A stretch of 64,000 nucleotides of DNA from Rhizophagus irregularis (GCF_026210795.1 NC_089437.1:1674001-1738000); one strand, 5' to 3'; shown: positions 19,516 to 32,876, counted from the stretch's first letter. The notes: generated from the sequence alone by a model not told the origin. A program made the numbers and translations.

Positions 19516-20125
19516 TGTAACACCTGAGCCCATAGAGAATTATGTTTGCCACCTCAGGTATTAACAAAATGACTCTTTATTAATAATATAAATAAATACA
19601 ATAATATGCTTGGTTTAATAACATTAAATAACAAAATAAATAATTCATAACAAAATTCGTCTAATTTCTCTCCCTTTTCCAAAAGGTGATCTTCACGCCC
19701 TTTTATGCTTGTTTTTGTGTAACTAAATCCATAATTTCGATTCATGGATTTAAATTTTTAAAGTGTTTTCATTGTTTTAAAGTATTTCCATTATCTTAAT
19801 TTTGTATCCATTTGATCATCATGAACTCCTGAATTATGATTTATAATATTAACGTAGTGATCAACAAATTAATCACTTGACACCTCATATCACTTGATTT
19901 CATTCAATTTAGTATCTTTCGGATCTTCATTTATCCTTAAATCTCGTGACTAATAGTTTAAGGTCATCACGGACCAACTACCTTAATCCATGTGATTATT
20001 AGTTTAACGACTTCTCGGTCCAATTAAAATAAAAATAAAAATAAGTTAAAATTTTATACACTAAGACTAAATGTAATACTGCGCCCCACAATTAATAAAT
20101 TTACTAGGTATACTACGGCATTACA
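19516..20125 (-). repeat. 5' LTR of the retrotransposon
   Basis: 610 bp, matching 9596-10204 except for one substitution and one base in a C run. It would hold the promoter and transcription start of the element on the minus strand. Confidence 0.95.
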
Positions 20126-21866
20126 CCATGAAGAACTCGGAAGAAATTCGGGACAGAGAAAAAGAACAACAGAAGATTTACAGATAGTTCTTGACACGTG
20201 ACAAGAATGGGAGTGGAGGAATTACAACAAGATTAAACATTCAATTTCGACTTGGTGAAAACACACGGTGCATAGTTTATTGTTTGAATATGGGTATGGT
20301 AGTAATGGTACATTACAACCAGGTTCAGGAAGATTTCATTATGACTCATAAAATTTTTAATGTTTAGTTTTCCTTTGATTTACGAAATCCGAATACATAT
20401 TCTTAGAAAGTATGTGAATATATTAAATATAAATCATCATTTTGAAGGAGAAATCTTGTGGGATAAATTTTTATTATAATCTATACTCGCTAGTACTTAA
20501 CACACATAATCACATAATTACGCGTGATTTATTATTTGAAATTTATTTTTTTTTCCTTAATATTATAATGGATTTTTAGTTATGTAACTTACGCTTATTT
20601 TGGTTTTTCAAAATATATTGATATTATCGCTGTCAATCTGCTAACTCATTCGTTTCATTTGTAGGCTTCCGCAGGAGAAAAGAGTAAATTGAACTAAGTC
20701 TCTCATCTCACTTACCCTGCCTCTTCTTTCCCTGATAATCTTGAAGAAGTTGATGAAGGTTTGTTAAACCAAGAACTTATTCAGGATGAGGGCGATGATA
20801 GTTGTGATGAAAAGGTAAACATGACTTTAAATTATGCTTGTAATTCTGATTTTGAAGAAAATGAAAAACGAAGGAAAAAAAATTAAGATTTAAATGCAGT
20901 AATTATGTAACTTATTCTATTTCAAAATTTAATAATCTCAAACATGCAAATCTTCGTTAAGACACTTACCACCCCGATCAGGTCCAATGAAGAAGGTATT
21001 CCTCCAGGCCAGCAAGTTGATGTAGAAGGATCATTGCAAAGCCCAAACTATACTCAAGCTAATAGTAATGAAGAGGTAAGCAATATAGATTTTTGATTTA
21101 TGCTTATAGTTCTAATCTTGAGGAAAACGAAGGATATTTAAATGTAGTTATATTAATTCATGGGATAATAAATTAGTATAGTGAATTTTTGAATTTTTAG
21201 GACATTCGCTTATGTAACTTATTCTGACATTATACTTGTTTGCAAATTTTGGTTTCATTCCATTTATAGGCTTCCTCAGGAGAGAGAACTTGAAAATGAT
21301 GAATCGAACGAAGATTTTCTCAAAAATTCGATAAGTCTTCGTAGAAACACCGGATAACCACGAGAAATATGAACCTTAAAAATCAACTATAAGACTATGT
21401 ATATATTATGTACATATATAAAAAAAAGCTAAAATGCAAATTTACATGAATCTATATTATATCATAAGTTTATCATTTCTATATTGTTTCACGAATATTT
21501 GGACTTTCTTTTAATTATTTATTACATGGATATATTTAACAGTTAATACTGTATAGTCGATTATGAGTAATATAATATAATTTATAAGTAATATTTTTTG
21601 GATATTGTACGGCGTTTTGGTTAACGTCACTTCATGATATTAACCATGCATTAATCGCATTATCGTATGGCTAATGCAGATTATGCTTTACATACAGTGT
21701 ATTTGTTAATAAACTTTTCTTTCTTTTATAATATTGTTTATTGATTTGATATAACAATGAAATTATAGAAACAAACTATTGATATTAAATATTGTACGAT
21801 GATTCAAACAAAATCAATATGACCCTATGGGCCATGCTTTAATATTATAATATAATATTATCCTAA
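20126..21866 (+). other. Intergenic; possible short exons with duplicated exon-intron unit
   Basis: No long frame. Between 20660 and 21330, two similar units occur: GGCTTCC(G/T)CAGGAGA after an AG (near 20664 and 21270), and an acidic stretch followed by GTAAAC or GTAAGC donors (near 20815 and 21075) with similar downstream sequence. They look like short duplicated exons of an acidic protein, but no frame can be assembled with confidence. The rest (21400-21866) is AT-rich and empty. Confidence 0.3.
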
Positions 21867-23387
21867 TTAGATTCTTATTATTTGAAAAACTTCATACTCT
21901 TCTATATTAAATTCATTTCCAGTATCTCTTATCTTTTTCTCATAATTAGCTTGTACACATATATTATAATCAGTATTGTTTCCCCAAGGATCAACTGATA
22001 TATGAAGATCAGAAGCACCGAATGATGGTCCACACAATTCTGAATAATTTAATGCTTTATCCATATTGCTTATATGACTCAAAATTGAATCGTCTAATTT
22101 ATCTTTATTCTTAAATGAGAATATAAAACTGCAAGATTGACCCCAATCACCAGAAGATTTCCAAATTGAAGGATTGTATCCACCTAAAATTTCCTCGGTT
22201 CCTTTAACTTTAATAAAAGCAACAGAATTAGGTTTATCATCACATAACTCATGAAATTTATTAGGAGAAAATCCATTTTGACTCTCTCTTAACAATAAAT
22301 TAAATTTGTACGGTAAATATAATCCTCTAAGATGTGCAAATTTACTATTAATATCTATTTTATCAATCCATCTTGAAATAATTGAAGCAATATTTAAATT
22401 AACAATCTTTGAATCAATGATTCCATTAATTTTTAGATTTCTAGGAAGTTGAATATTATTGCTATCTGGTTTACTATCAGGATCCATATAAGAATTTAAT
22501 AACTTTTCATAAAATTGTTGTTTGAAAAGTTTTTTATATGGACGAACTTCATGTAAAAATTCTTTGGATGATAAACTATAAAATCTAATTAAAGGTAAAC
22601 AATTTCGTAAGGTATTTTCCATAATTCTCAAATCATCATCTGTCCAAGCATTAGGATCATCTGAAATGAGATTTTTATTTTGTTTAAGACCCCATTTTAA
22701 CACATGTTCCCATACTTCAATTTCGTTCATTTGTAAATCATCTCTTTTAATAAGTGAAACCAAAGATTTTTCAGGTAACGAAGTAAAATCAAGTGATTTA
22801 AATATTTTTTCAGGTGTTTTAGCCATAAAACCTGTACAAAATTGTTGAAGTTCTGAAAAATTATTAGATTGAAAACTACTTCGATGAGTAAATTCAAAAT
22901 GTTGCTCTATCCACTCAGTTTTATTTTCAATTAAATACTTTTGTAAATAATCAACTAGCTCATTAAGATGAAGCGCATCCGCAGCAACCAATACTTTAAA
23001 AATATCTGACGTATCATTCTCATTCAAAGAAAAAATACCACCATAAATATATCTATTACAAAAATAAATAATTTTAATACACCATAATCTTATTTCAATA
23101 TAATTAATTAAATTTATTACATGTGCTACTTACGTCAAAATAATTTGAAAAGTATCCGGTGAGATTTTTGGTAACTTAATATGAGCCAAGACATTATCAT
23201 TATTCTTCTTATTTGAAGTTAAATATCTTCTTAAATATGAAGAACGGTAACATAAAATGCCTGTATGTGCACGAAATATTTTTACGTTAGGATTTTCACC
23301 AACTTCAATCGTAATATCATAATATTCATCATCTTCCAATAATTCAATAAAATTTTGACTTAATTTCGGAAAAAATTGAACAGACAT
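21867..23387 (-). CDS. BTB-BACK-TLDc domain protein (copy 1)
   Basis: Two exons, 23387-23134 and 23052-21867; intron 23133-23053 (81 bp, GTAAGT...ATAG). Product 479 residues. BTB domain ~17-125 (YYDITIEVGENPNVKIFRAH), BACK ~130-240, TLDc ~295-475 (GTEEILGGYNPSIWKSS, GPSFGASDL). Proteins of this design usually serve as Cullin-3 substrate adaptors through BTB, while TLDc is linked to oxidative-stress and V-ATPase functions; its role here is unknown. Met23387 (MSVQFF) is chosen over Met23399 because all paralogues start there. It is the only copy on the minus strand and one of the more diverged. A GTCGATCATG motif lies 73 bp upstream. Confidence 0.93.
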
Positions 23388-23459
23388 TTTTGTAATCAAT
23401 GAAAAAAAAAATAAAAAAAAATAAAATGGCTAAAAATTTTGTTCAACGTTATACCGTTA

Positions 23460-23470
23460 CATGATCGACT
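23460..23470 (-). promoter_or_regulatory. Shared upstream motif of BTB-TLDc copy 1
   Basis: Reads AGTCGATCATG on the minus strand, matching the motif found 45-60 bp upstream of copies 3, 4, 5 and 8. It is conserved although this gene points the other way and flanking DNA differs. Confidence 0.5.
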
Positions 23471-25419
23471 ATCGACTTAAAATGTCATTGTGGCGCAGTA
23501 GTATAACATTAAAAGAGATAAACTAATGTACATAATTATTTATATAACACGCGAACACGCGAAATTCTGATGTTTAGTTTTTTATATATAAATAAGATTA
23601 GATGGGTTAAACTCACCGAATATTTATGTCGCTTGCGTTCCGTGATCTGTACTACGAAACAGATCAACTTAGCCTCAATCGAAAATACTGTAACAGGAAT
23701 CGAACGTGCCGCAACAGAAATGAACTGAAAACAAACAGATTTAGAAAATGCCGTAACAAATTTAAAAAATGCTGCATTTCCGTATGTACTGTATATTATT
23801 TCCATTCCAACAAAAGATATTTAGAATTTATCAGTACTTTTTATTTTGAAACTATTTGAACTGTAATGTTACTAAAAATTTTTTTTAGCGAAATTGCACG
23901 GCTTATCATGAATCTCCAACGTTCTTATAATGAGGGATATTTGATTTTAAATGTAATTCGTTATCGAGTTTATTATATTGAGAGCTGATTGCATATTTGT
24001 ATTAATTATTTATTAGATAGGAAGTAGATGTGTGTATATTTATTTATACAGGAATTTAATTGTGATGTTCGAGAAAATTGAACTTTTTTGTGCGGTTTTA
24101 TTTTTTTTTTTAAATCGAATCAAAGTTCTTAAAAGATTTTTTTGGGAAACTAAATCGAAATATTTTTAAAAAATATCTTTATTCTTATATAGTAATCATA
24201 CTCATAAGTCGTATTATTGTTCATGATTTTGCATTTTTAATTTTGCAAATTTTTGCAGGAAATTGCATCCGAAAGTCACCTCCACACCTAGGAACTTTCT
24301 TTATAACTAAAGAAAAAAATTCTTTTTTTTTTATTTTTACTTTATTATTTATTTAATTCTCTATAAAGAAAGTCATACAAATCACAACTTTCGTAAGAAA
24401 TATCGGATTTGCGGCTGTGGCTACTTTACTCTTTGCCATCGGAACTTTTTTGTCCTCAAAAAAAAAAAATATTCCTTTCTTTCAAATAATAAATAAGTTG
24501 TCAAACAACAAATACAGAAATAACGCTAAGACGGAGACATTCCATCATGCAATTCAAATGTATGATGTAGGAAAAAGAAAATTCTAAATCAAAAAAATTA
24601 ATAAAATACAGAACGGAAAAAAAGTGAAATCAGAATTCAACAAATCAATATTGTACGTAAACTTTTTTGTGAATTTTTATTTTTATTTATTTTTATTTTT
24701 AAAATGTAGACAACGCGGGGCTTTTTGTGAATTATAATTATATAATACGCATAGCTGATAGTACAAATGTTCATGTGATTCTTGGTGATGTGCATAAAAA
24801 TAATAAAGAATTTGCATGCATGAAAAAATATATCTAAATAAAGTTTAACACACCCTTTTAGATTTATTTGTATTATTAAATATTATATAAACAACAAGAT
24901 CTTGAGGATGAAGAATATGAAGAAGCTGCGGATTATATTGAAAATTATTTTGACGATGGAGGATGATGATGCGTTTGATGATGGAGGAGGTGAAGGGGAA
25001 GCATATTTTGATTAAAATTTTCTGTCAAATTTAAAAGGTTATCAAAAAAGAATATTTTAATATGAGATTTACTGTTGGCTGCGAATTTATAGATTTTATT
25101 GACTGAACAGTAATAAGATTTTAAATTACCTGGATACTATATAGTGAAAAGTGTGCTATCAGTTATGTTAAATTTCCACATTGTTTTTCTTAATACTAGC
25201 AGATATCTACTAAACGATAAGAGAGAACATCATTTTCATCACATTATTTAAGATTGTTCATTTCAGGAAATCATTCACATCTGCACTAAGAGTGCATTAA
25301 ATATAAAAATAAATAATGGGGGATTTAATATTTTGAATTATATATTGAGATTGTACACTGGGTTCAGCTGCTCCAGCTGCTCCTCTGAATAATATCTATG
25401 CGAAGTATTGTCTTTTTAT
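23471..25419. other. Intergenic with small coding-like scraps
   Basis: No intact gene. Near 24896-24965 the plus strand reads QQDLEDEEYEEAADYIENYF, an acidic tail ending at a stop, like the C terminus of a lost protein or transposase. Around 23640-23800 imperfect GTAACAG/GCAACAG repeats occur. The remainder is AT-rich. Confidence 0.4.
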
Positions 25420-25618
25420 CCCTGTAAAAAATCTGATCCGTGTTTTATCTTTCCATGTTTTTTCCGTGAATGTATCATTTTAATGGAATTTATAGCCTTA
25501 AATCATGGAAATTTTTCATCTCGCTAACACGGATATCTGTGAATGTATCATTTTCACGGAATTTTTACAGAAGACACGGAGAAATAATGGAAATATTCGG
25601 ATAAAATTTTTTATAGGG
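25420..25618. mobile_element. Probable small MITE with CCCTGTAAAAAAT ends
   Basis: About 199 bp with inverted ends: CCCTGTAAAAAATCTGATCC on the left and the complement of CCCTATAAAAAATTTTATCC on the right. Inside, the phrase TGTGAATGTATCATTTT (or CCGTGAATGTATCATTTT) is repeated. The flanking duplication is unclear (possibly TA). Confidence 0.5.
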
Positions 25619-27516
25619 TATAAATCACGACTTGTTGTGCTTTATAATTACAATTAATCAATTCCTAAAAAAAAAAATATTCTAAATTATCATAACCAAT
25701 AAATTGATAAATTTTAATAAATAATATATAATAAGTTTATTAAACGAATTTTTATATAATAAATCAGTACATGTTGGAAAATTATATATTATATCAAAGA
25801 AATATTGTAAATATTGTAAATAAAATAAATTTAATATACTGTCGCATATATGATAATCATATTATGTATGACGTGAGCGATTATTTGCCATGGTCAAGCT
25901 GACACCGTGACGTTTGTTTTTGATCGCGTTTTACCCTTACTTTCATATTTTTTTTTTATAAAAGGATCAGTAGTGCATTTCTTTATTAACAATTAAATCT
26001 ATAGTATTATTAGTATAGATTATATGAAAATTTTTGAAATACTTTAAAATTATAAAAAAAACAAATTTAAAACAAACAGTATGTCGCGTTTCTACTTCAG
26101 ACAACTTCATACGGCACCAACAACCAAAGAGGGGAGGAAGTGACGAAGCAGTGAAATTAAGAACAAGTGGAGGAAGTAAAGAGCGAAAAAAAGAACATCT
26201 TTCACCTGAATAGAAAATCAAGTGAACAGGTATAGCACGCGAATAAAGTAAGAAACTGAGATCTTAAATTCACAAGTGAGTGTCTGTTATTTTTATCTGT
26301 TCATGCCTGGTTATCTTCAATTATAGGATATATGGGTAGTATCTCTGAGATTAATACACAATCATGATAGTATCTGGGAACCCTTCACTCTAAACGACGG
26401 ATTGCAGAGGGCTTATTATTTATTAGTTTATCATCCCTTCAAAAGCTATAGTCATTTTAGAAGATGCGATGAGGCTCGTTTAGTGAGGAGAAATAGACTT
26501 TACCATTATTTTCGAACGCCTTTATCACTACTGATGAACGTTGTAAATGATCGTCAATTAATAATTGAAGTATTTTATATAGTTATATTCATAAGTGTTA
26601 TTGGATTGTTTGGTATTGCATCACATAAATTCGTTAATAAAACTTCTTTATTAAAATGTGTTCAATTTTTTGCTAAATATGATAAAATCCAATCAATGGA
26701 CTAAGCACTAAGAATTATATTTCAAAATTATATTTATTATTTTCTATTTTGCAAGGTAACTTATTCACGTGTGTTTAATATATTATCTGATTTCATTATT
26801 GTATTCCTATACCCGTGATGTAAAATGATATATTAGTTTATTAGATTTTTTTTTAATACTGGGTAAATTAAGTTATCATCTGCATAAATGTACGAGGCGA
26901 CGAGGCGTACTTGTTGACAAATTGAACACGTGACATTTAGCCAATCAACTTTACATCCTTTAAACACACTGTACGACGAGTTATCGGCTACAAATTTATT
27001 TAAATTTCCCGACATTGCTGCAATAATTATAGTGATTGTATATATAAAGAAATAATGAATAAATTAATGAATGAATGAATGAATGAAACGATTAATTTTT
27101 TGATAACCAAGGTCAAACCATATGAACTAGTTTTTTTTTAGATTGGATAACCGGAAATTACCGAAAACCTTTCAAGCTTTAACATTAATAATTTTGTTTA
27201 AAAATATTATTGGCTAAATTCCTAATTCCGAAAGATTATTAAAATCACTTGACTTTACTAATAAATTAAAGTTTTGATAATGAGGTCATAAACTCTTTGA
27301 TCCCAACACTTGAACGGCTTTGTATCGCTTCGGGCGTCTCCTGCTTCTCTATTGTTTCTAGGGGGGGGTTTGTATTCGAAAAATTTTTTTAAAGTTATAA
27401 ATACTGATGCAAAAAAAGGTTGTGTAACGTTGATCAAAATTTTTGGGCGTCTTCATCTGTTTTTTTTTTCTTTTTTTTTCCTTCTTATTCCGTTCAAAAA
27501 TAAAATAATATTAAAT
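25619..27516. other. Intergenic; small doubtful reading frames
   Basis: An open frame at 26402-26704 (+, 100 residues) has one hydrophobic segment (FYIVIFISVIGLFGI) but no recognisable family, and is too weak to call a gene. A TGAA microsatellite lies at ~27055-27087. The leader of BTB-TLDc copy 2 is at the end. Confidence 0.4.
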
Positions 27517-29073
27517 ATGTCTATCGAATTTTTTTCAAAATTAAGTCAAAACTATGTTGAAATCTTGGAGGATAATGATTATTATGATATTACTATTGAA
27601 GTTGGTGAAGATCCGGACGTAAAAATATTTCGTGCACATATGATTATCTTACGTATTCGTTCTCCTTTTTTACGACGAGCTTTGACTTCAGAAAAAAAGA
27701 ATGATAGTAATAATTTAACTCATATTAAATTACCAAATATATCACCGGAAACTTTTCAAATCATTTTAAAGTAAGTTACATTTTTAATAAATTTTCTTTT
27801 TCGAAGTCATTCTTCTTATCCTTTGACACATTTAAACAATCTTTAAAAAATTAAAAATTTTTTATTTAGATATCTTTATGGTGGAATTTTTTCGTTACAC
27901 GAGTATGACACTATAGATGTTTTTAAAGTTTTAATTGCAGCCGAAGAATTACTTCTTCAAGAATTAGTAGATTATTTACAAAATTATTTTATTGAAAATC
28001 AAACTGAATGGATGGAAAAACATTTTATTGAACTTACAAATCAAATAAGTTTTAAATCTAATAATTTATTAGAACTTCAACAATTTTGTACAAATTTAAT
28101 GGCAAAATCACCTGAAAAAATATTTAAATCATTTGATTTTACTTCATTATCAGAAAAATCATTAATTTTACTTATTAAAAGGGATGATTTACAAATGAAA
28201 GAAGTTGAAATATGGGAACATATATTAAAATGGGGTCTTAAAAGAAATGAAAATCTTATTCCAGATCCTGATATTTGGACAGATAATGATTTTAAAATGA
28301 TTAAAGATACTTTAAAAAATTGTTTACCTTTAATTAGATTTTATAGTTTATCATCAGAAGAATTTGTAAAAAAAATTCGTCCTTATAGAAAACTTTTTAA
28401 TCAACAACTTTATGAAAATTTATTAAATTCTTATTTAGATCCTAATTTTGAACCAAAAGATAATAATATTTTAATTCCAAGAAATTTAATATTATTAGAT
28501 GAAGAAATTATTGAATCAAAAATTATTAATATAAATATAATTTCAATAATTTCAAGATGGATTGATAGAGTAGATTTTAATAGTAAATTTTCATATTTAA
28601 GAGAATTATATTTACCATATAAATTTAATTTATTATTAAGAGGTAGTCAAGTTGGATTTACTCCTGAAAAATTTCATAAATTATGTGATAATAAATCAAA
28701 TACTATTACATTTATTAAAGTAAGAGGAACAGGAGAAATTTTAGGTGGATATAATCCTTCAATATGGAAAACTTCTGGTGGTTGGGGACAATCTTTAGAT
28801 AGTTTTATATTTTCTTTTAAAAGTAAAGATAATTTCAAGGATCCATTTTTAAGTCGTGTAAAAAATATGAATAAAGCTTTTTATTATTGTAATAATCATG
28901 GTCCATCATTTGGTGATACTGATCTTAGACTTAAATATAGCTGGTTATCAGAATCAACTATTCCATTTAATGAAAATATATGTAAACAAGTTGATTATGA
29001 AAAAAGTATAAGAGATACTGAAGATAATTTTTATGTAGAAGATTATGAAGTGTTTCAAATTAAAAGAAAATAA
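27517..29073 (+). CDS. BTB-BACK-TLDc domain protein (copy 2)
   Basis: Exons 27517-27770 and 27870-29073, intron 27771-27869 (99 bp, GTAAGT...TTTAG) in phase 2 between ILK and YLYGG. Product 485 residues. BTB ~17-125, BACK ~130-240 (KSLILLIKRDDLQM, WEHILKWGLKRNENL), TLDc ~297-482 with GTGEILGGYNPSIWKTSGGW and the terminal VEDYEVFQI. Met27517 (MSIEFF) is chosen: an upstream in-frame Met at 27310 would add a non-conserved poly-Phe stretch. The usual upstream motif is replaced by a weaker CGTTGATCA. The loop before NICKQVDYEK (RLKYSWLSESTIPF) is unique to this copy. Function is inferred from domains only. Confidence 0.93.
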
Positions 29074-30505
29074 GATAATTTTTTTTTCAAGGTTTTTAAG
29101 GTGGAAATATTTTTATCATATAATTTTATTAGATTATTGTAGTTAACGATTATTTAAATAAAAAATTTATTAGATTTATTAGATTTTAAATATTTGATTA
29201 TAACTATACTATTATTTATTATAAATAAATATACTAGGTAGATGTTGAATACGTATGAAATATGTGTGATATCAAAAAAAAATACATCAAAATTGAATGG
29301 TGAAAATGGATCGATCTATGTTATTAATCCCAAATAAAAACTTTACTGATTTGTTCTTAATTTGTTCGTTAAAAATCACTCTTTTGCGTCGATTATCATG
29401 AAAAACTTTGAATAATGGGAAAGAATTAGAAATACAGTATTATGCTACATTGCTACTATTATGTATTATGCACTCAACTTGGTTTAGTAGATAATTAATG
29501 AATGGTGTTATATATTATTATAAATTGATTTAAAACGTAAAGAATATATTTGCCTGCTGTGTAGTTCGAAATTCAGATTCGGAAATTTAAACAATGTACT
29601 GTATATACAGTATCATTCGTTCAATCTTGTTACGGAATTGACAATGCACAAAATGCCTTTGCGAAATCGAGCCATAGTAATCCTTTAAAAATTTTCAGAA
29701 TACACGGTAAATCAAATAATTTATTTGTGCCTAACTCGAATTGTAATTGTTTACTTTTAAGGGTTAAAATGAAAAATATTACCGTCACGTGAAGATTTCC
29801 GTCACGCCGCGATTCACTCATAATATTTATAACGTCACAATCGTCACATTTCATGATATCAAACAACAAATTATTTTAATTGATACAATTGATACACAAA
29901 TTTTTTACGTTTCACAAATTTACTATTTAAATAATAGTATTCCTCAATTCGGACGTACAATGGGTTTCCATTTCTCATTTATTGTGTATGAAATGATACA
30001 TATTTAAACTAGTTCAATCCGCTTTTATAGAATTTAGAATTCAAAGGATTAGCGAGAAAAAAAAAATAATTATATAAATAAACATTAATCGAAAACTTTC
30101 AAGCATACAAATTATTTAAATATTATTTTTTATTATAAATGTCAAATTATAACAAAAAATTAAAATAAATTAAATTTAAAAAATCAAATAATACATTTTA
30201 ATAATTAAGGTGACGTAAAACATTTAGTATTTATCTTGTACTAAAAAAGGAAAGCTAAATGAATAACATGATCCATTCATTTTTTCTTAATTAGAAAAAA
30301 AAAAAATTTTTTTTTTTTATAATAAATAATTTCCAATTATAATAATTATTTTTAATGAATTGTTTTTGGTAAAAAAAAAATAAATAAATATTTTTTTTTT
30401 TTTTGACTAAAATGAGTAACTCAACCAAATTCGGTTTAATCCCAAAATGAATTCGTAATTTGTATTAGTATTTGTGATACAATAAATTGTATTGCATAAT
30501 TTCGG
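29074..30505. other. Intergenic between BTB-TLDc copies 2 and 3
   Basis: Contains the phrase GGTGAAAATGGAT near 29300, also found downstream of copies 4-7 in related form, so it belongs to the ancestral duplication unit. Short frames at 29630-30007 show no protein features. The region is otherwise AT-rich with long A and T runs near 30290-30400. Confidence 0.5.
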
Positions 30506-30515
30506 GTCGATCATG
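30506..30515 (+). promoter_or_regulatory. Shared upstream motif of BTB-TLDc copy 3
   Basis: GTCGATCATG, 48 bp before the ATG, followed by the T-rich tract seen in the other paralogues. Confidence 0.5.
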
Positions 30516-30562
30516 TATTAATTTAATTTTTTTTCTTTTTCCATTGAAAACCAAACTTAAAA

Positions 30563-32093
30563 ATGTCTATTGAATTTTTTCCAAAATTAAGTCAAAACTA
30601 TATAGAAATTTTAGAAAATGATGAATATTATGATGTTAATATTGAAGTTGGTGAGGATCCGAACGTAAAAATATTCCGAGCGCATATGATTATTTTATGT
30701 CATCGTTCTTCATTTTTACGACAAACTTTAATTTCAAGTAAAAAGAATAATGATAGTATCTTATATCATATTAAATTATCAAATGTTTCACCGGAAACCT
30801 TTCAAATTATTTTAAGGTAATTTAAAATATGAAAATATTTTTAAATTATTATATATTTATAACAAATCTTATATTTAAAAATATAGGTATCTTTATGGTG
30901 GTATTTTTTCATTAAATGAACGAGACACTTTAGATATTTTTAACGTTTTAATTGCTGCTGATGAGTTACTTCTTCTAGAATTAGTTGATTATCTACAAAA
31001 ATATTTTATTGAAAATAAAACTGATTGGATGGAACAACATTTTGAACTTACATTTCGAATAAGTTTTAAATCTAATAATTTATTGGAACTTCAACAATTT
31101 TGTACAGATTTTATGGCAAAATATCCAGAAAAAATATTTAAATCACTCGGTTTTACTTCATTACCTGAAAAATCTTTAATTTCACTTATTAAAAGAGATG
31201 ATTTACAAATGAAAGAAATTGAAGTTTGGAATTATGTTTTAAAATGGGGACTTGCACAAAGTAAAATTCTTATTTCAAATCCTGATAAATGGACGGATAA
31301 TGATTTTAAAAAGGTTAGAGATACTTTACAAAATTGTCTACCTTTAATAAGATTTTTTAGTTTATCTTCTGAAGAATTTGTAAAAAAAGTTCGTCCATAT
31401 AAAAAAATATTAAATAAAAACATTTATGAAGAATTATTAAAATCTTATTTGGATTCTAATTATGAACCAGGTGATAATATTTTATTTCCTAGATATAAAG
31501 TTATTGATGATATTATTTTATCAAATATTGTTAATTTAAATATAATATCAACTATTTCAAGATGGATTGATAAAATAGATTTTAATAGTAAATTTTCTTA
31601 TTTAAGAGAATTATATTTACCATATAAATTTGATTTATTATTAAGAGGTAGTAGAGATGGTTTTAGTCCTAAAAAATTTCATGAATTATGTGATAATAAA
31701 CCTAATACTATTATATTTATTAAAGTAAAAGGAACTGGTGAAATATTAGGTGGTCATAGTCCTTCATTATGGAAATCTACTGGTGGTTGGAGTCATTCTT
31801 ATTATAGTTTTATATTTTCTTTTAAAAGTAAAGATGATATTAAAGATTCAATTTTAAGTCGTATAAAAAATACGGATAAAGCTTTTTATTATCATGATTT
31901 TTGTGGTCCTTCATTTGGTGGTTCTGATTTAAGTTTATCAGTTTGTAAATTTAATTTTAGAGCAAATCCATCAAAAGAATTTGATGATAATATATGTAGA
32001 CAATTTAATTATGAAAAAATGATAAGAGATACTGATGAACATTTTTGTATAGAAGATTATGAAGTATTTCGAATCAAAAAGAAAGTAAGTTAG
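30563..32093 (+). CDS. BTB-BACK-TLDc domain protein (copy 3)
   Basis: Exons 30563-30816 and 30887-32093, intron 30817-30886 (70 bp, GTAATT...ATAG). Product 486 residues starting MSIEFFPKLSQNYIEIL. BTB, BACK and TLDc follow in the family order. Compared with its neighbours it is diverged in the linker (PRYKVIDDIILSNIVNLN) and in TLDc loops (HSPSLWKSTGGWSHSYYSF; SVCKFNFRANPSKEFDDN), and it ends with IKKKVS. Codons are extremely AT-rich. As for the other copies, Cullin-3 adaptor activity is a family-based possibility, not shown here. Directly followed by an (AT)n run near 32095-32115. Confidence 0.93.
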
Positions 32094-32705
32094 TTCATAT
32101 ATATATATATATATATAAGATTTTTTTTTTATGTTTTAAATTACTGTAGATAATTTTTTAAGATTTTTTTATGATTATTTAATAAGAATTAGAATATATC
32201 CATTTTAAATTTAATGAATAATATATATACTATTATCATACGAATATAATTAGAATTAAAAACCAATAAATTTATCATCATGATCATGCAATCATTAATC
32301 CTTAAAGCAATTTTCAAAATTATAATGCATCTGTAGATACCACATAAAATTCAAATGAATTATTGAAATATTTGTTACACATTTTATCAGATTTCCGACA
32401 AATTTTACTAGAAACATAGTAAATGATCGATTTGTTGTTGATTATAATAATATATTGTAACCATCCGAATTAACAATACGAATGTAAGTGAAATCAAATC
32501 GAAGGATTGAATTATACATTAAATATTAGTTTCCGATAAATTATTATGCATGCTGTTCTTCTAAAATAATATGCTGTAATTTGCCCCGCCGAGAAACTTC
32601 AATTACCGGTTTCGTTGTATTTGGTTTATAGTAATTCTTGATTCTTTTTCGTTAATCTTTAAATTTAATAAACATAAATTACGTAAATTAACAATTTGAA
32701 ATATA
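32094..32705. other. Intergenic
   Basis: AT-rich, no gene or repeat recognised apart from the (AT)n run at its start. Confidence 0.5.
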
Positions 32706-32876
32706 CAGTCAATCCTCGATATAACGAAATCGCTTTATAACGAATTTTCCCAACACGTATATTTATCCAACCAAATACGTCAAATATCCCTCGTTATAAC
32801 GAATCTCCAGTCAAATTTTTTAAATTCTTTGATATAATCTTATAGCAAATTTGGGGAGGGTCGTTGTATCGAGGGC
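32706..32876. mobile_element. Short pogo/Tigger-like MITE remnant
   Basis: About 170 bp. Left end CAGTCAATCCTCGATATAAC after TA; right end is the decayed complement (GTTGTATCGAGGGCT). Internal CTTTATAACGAAT and CGTTATAACGAAT copies are typical of pogo/Tigger-type ends. Only the far right piece (GTTGGAGGGCTAACTAATTC, near 35863) survives in the next duplicated unit. Confidence 0.6.

Larger units (their letters stand above)
9596..20125 (-). mobile_element. Full-length Ty3/gypsy-like LTR retrotransposon carrying a kinase-integrase fusion
   Basis: A 10.5-kb element on the minus strand. LTRs at 9596-10204 (3') and 19516-20125 (5') start TGTAA and end TTACA (TG...CA rule) and differ by one substitution and one single-base indel, so insertion is recent. 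The 4-bp CCAT repeats at 9592-9595 and 20126-20129. Internal order from the 5' LTR: primer binding site, ~1.3-kb leader with 63-bp tandem repeats, Gag, Pro, RT-RNase H, a 79-residue frame, kinase-integrase, tRNA-like sequence, polypurine tract. RT before RNase H before integrase is the Ty3/gypsy order. All domains keep catalytic residues, so the copy may be active. Extra Gag and kinase domains make it unusual. Confidence 0.95.

Noticed and set aside
23536-23859. Overlapping small frames on both strands near 23.6 kb
   Set aside because: Both are short, low in protein-like features, and lie on an imperfect repeat; no basis to choose either.
27310-27516. Upstream in-frame Met for BTB-TLDc copy 2
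   Set aside because: It would add a poly-Phe leader absent from paralogues; the family start is MS(V/I)(Q/E)FF.
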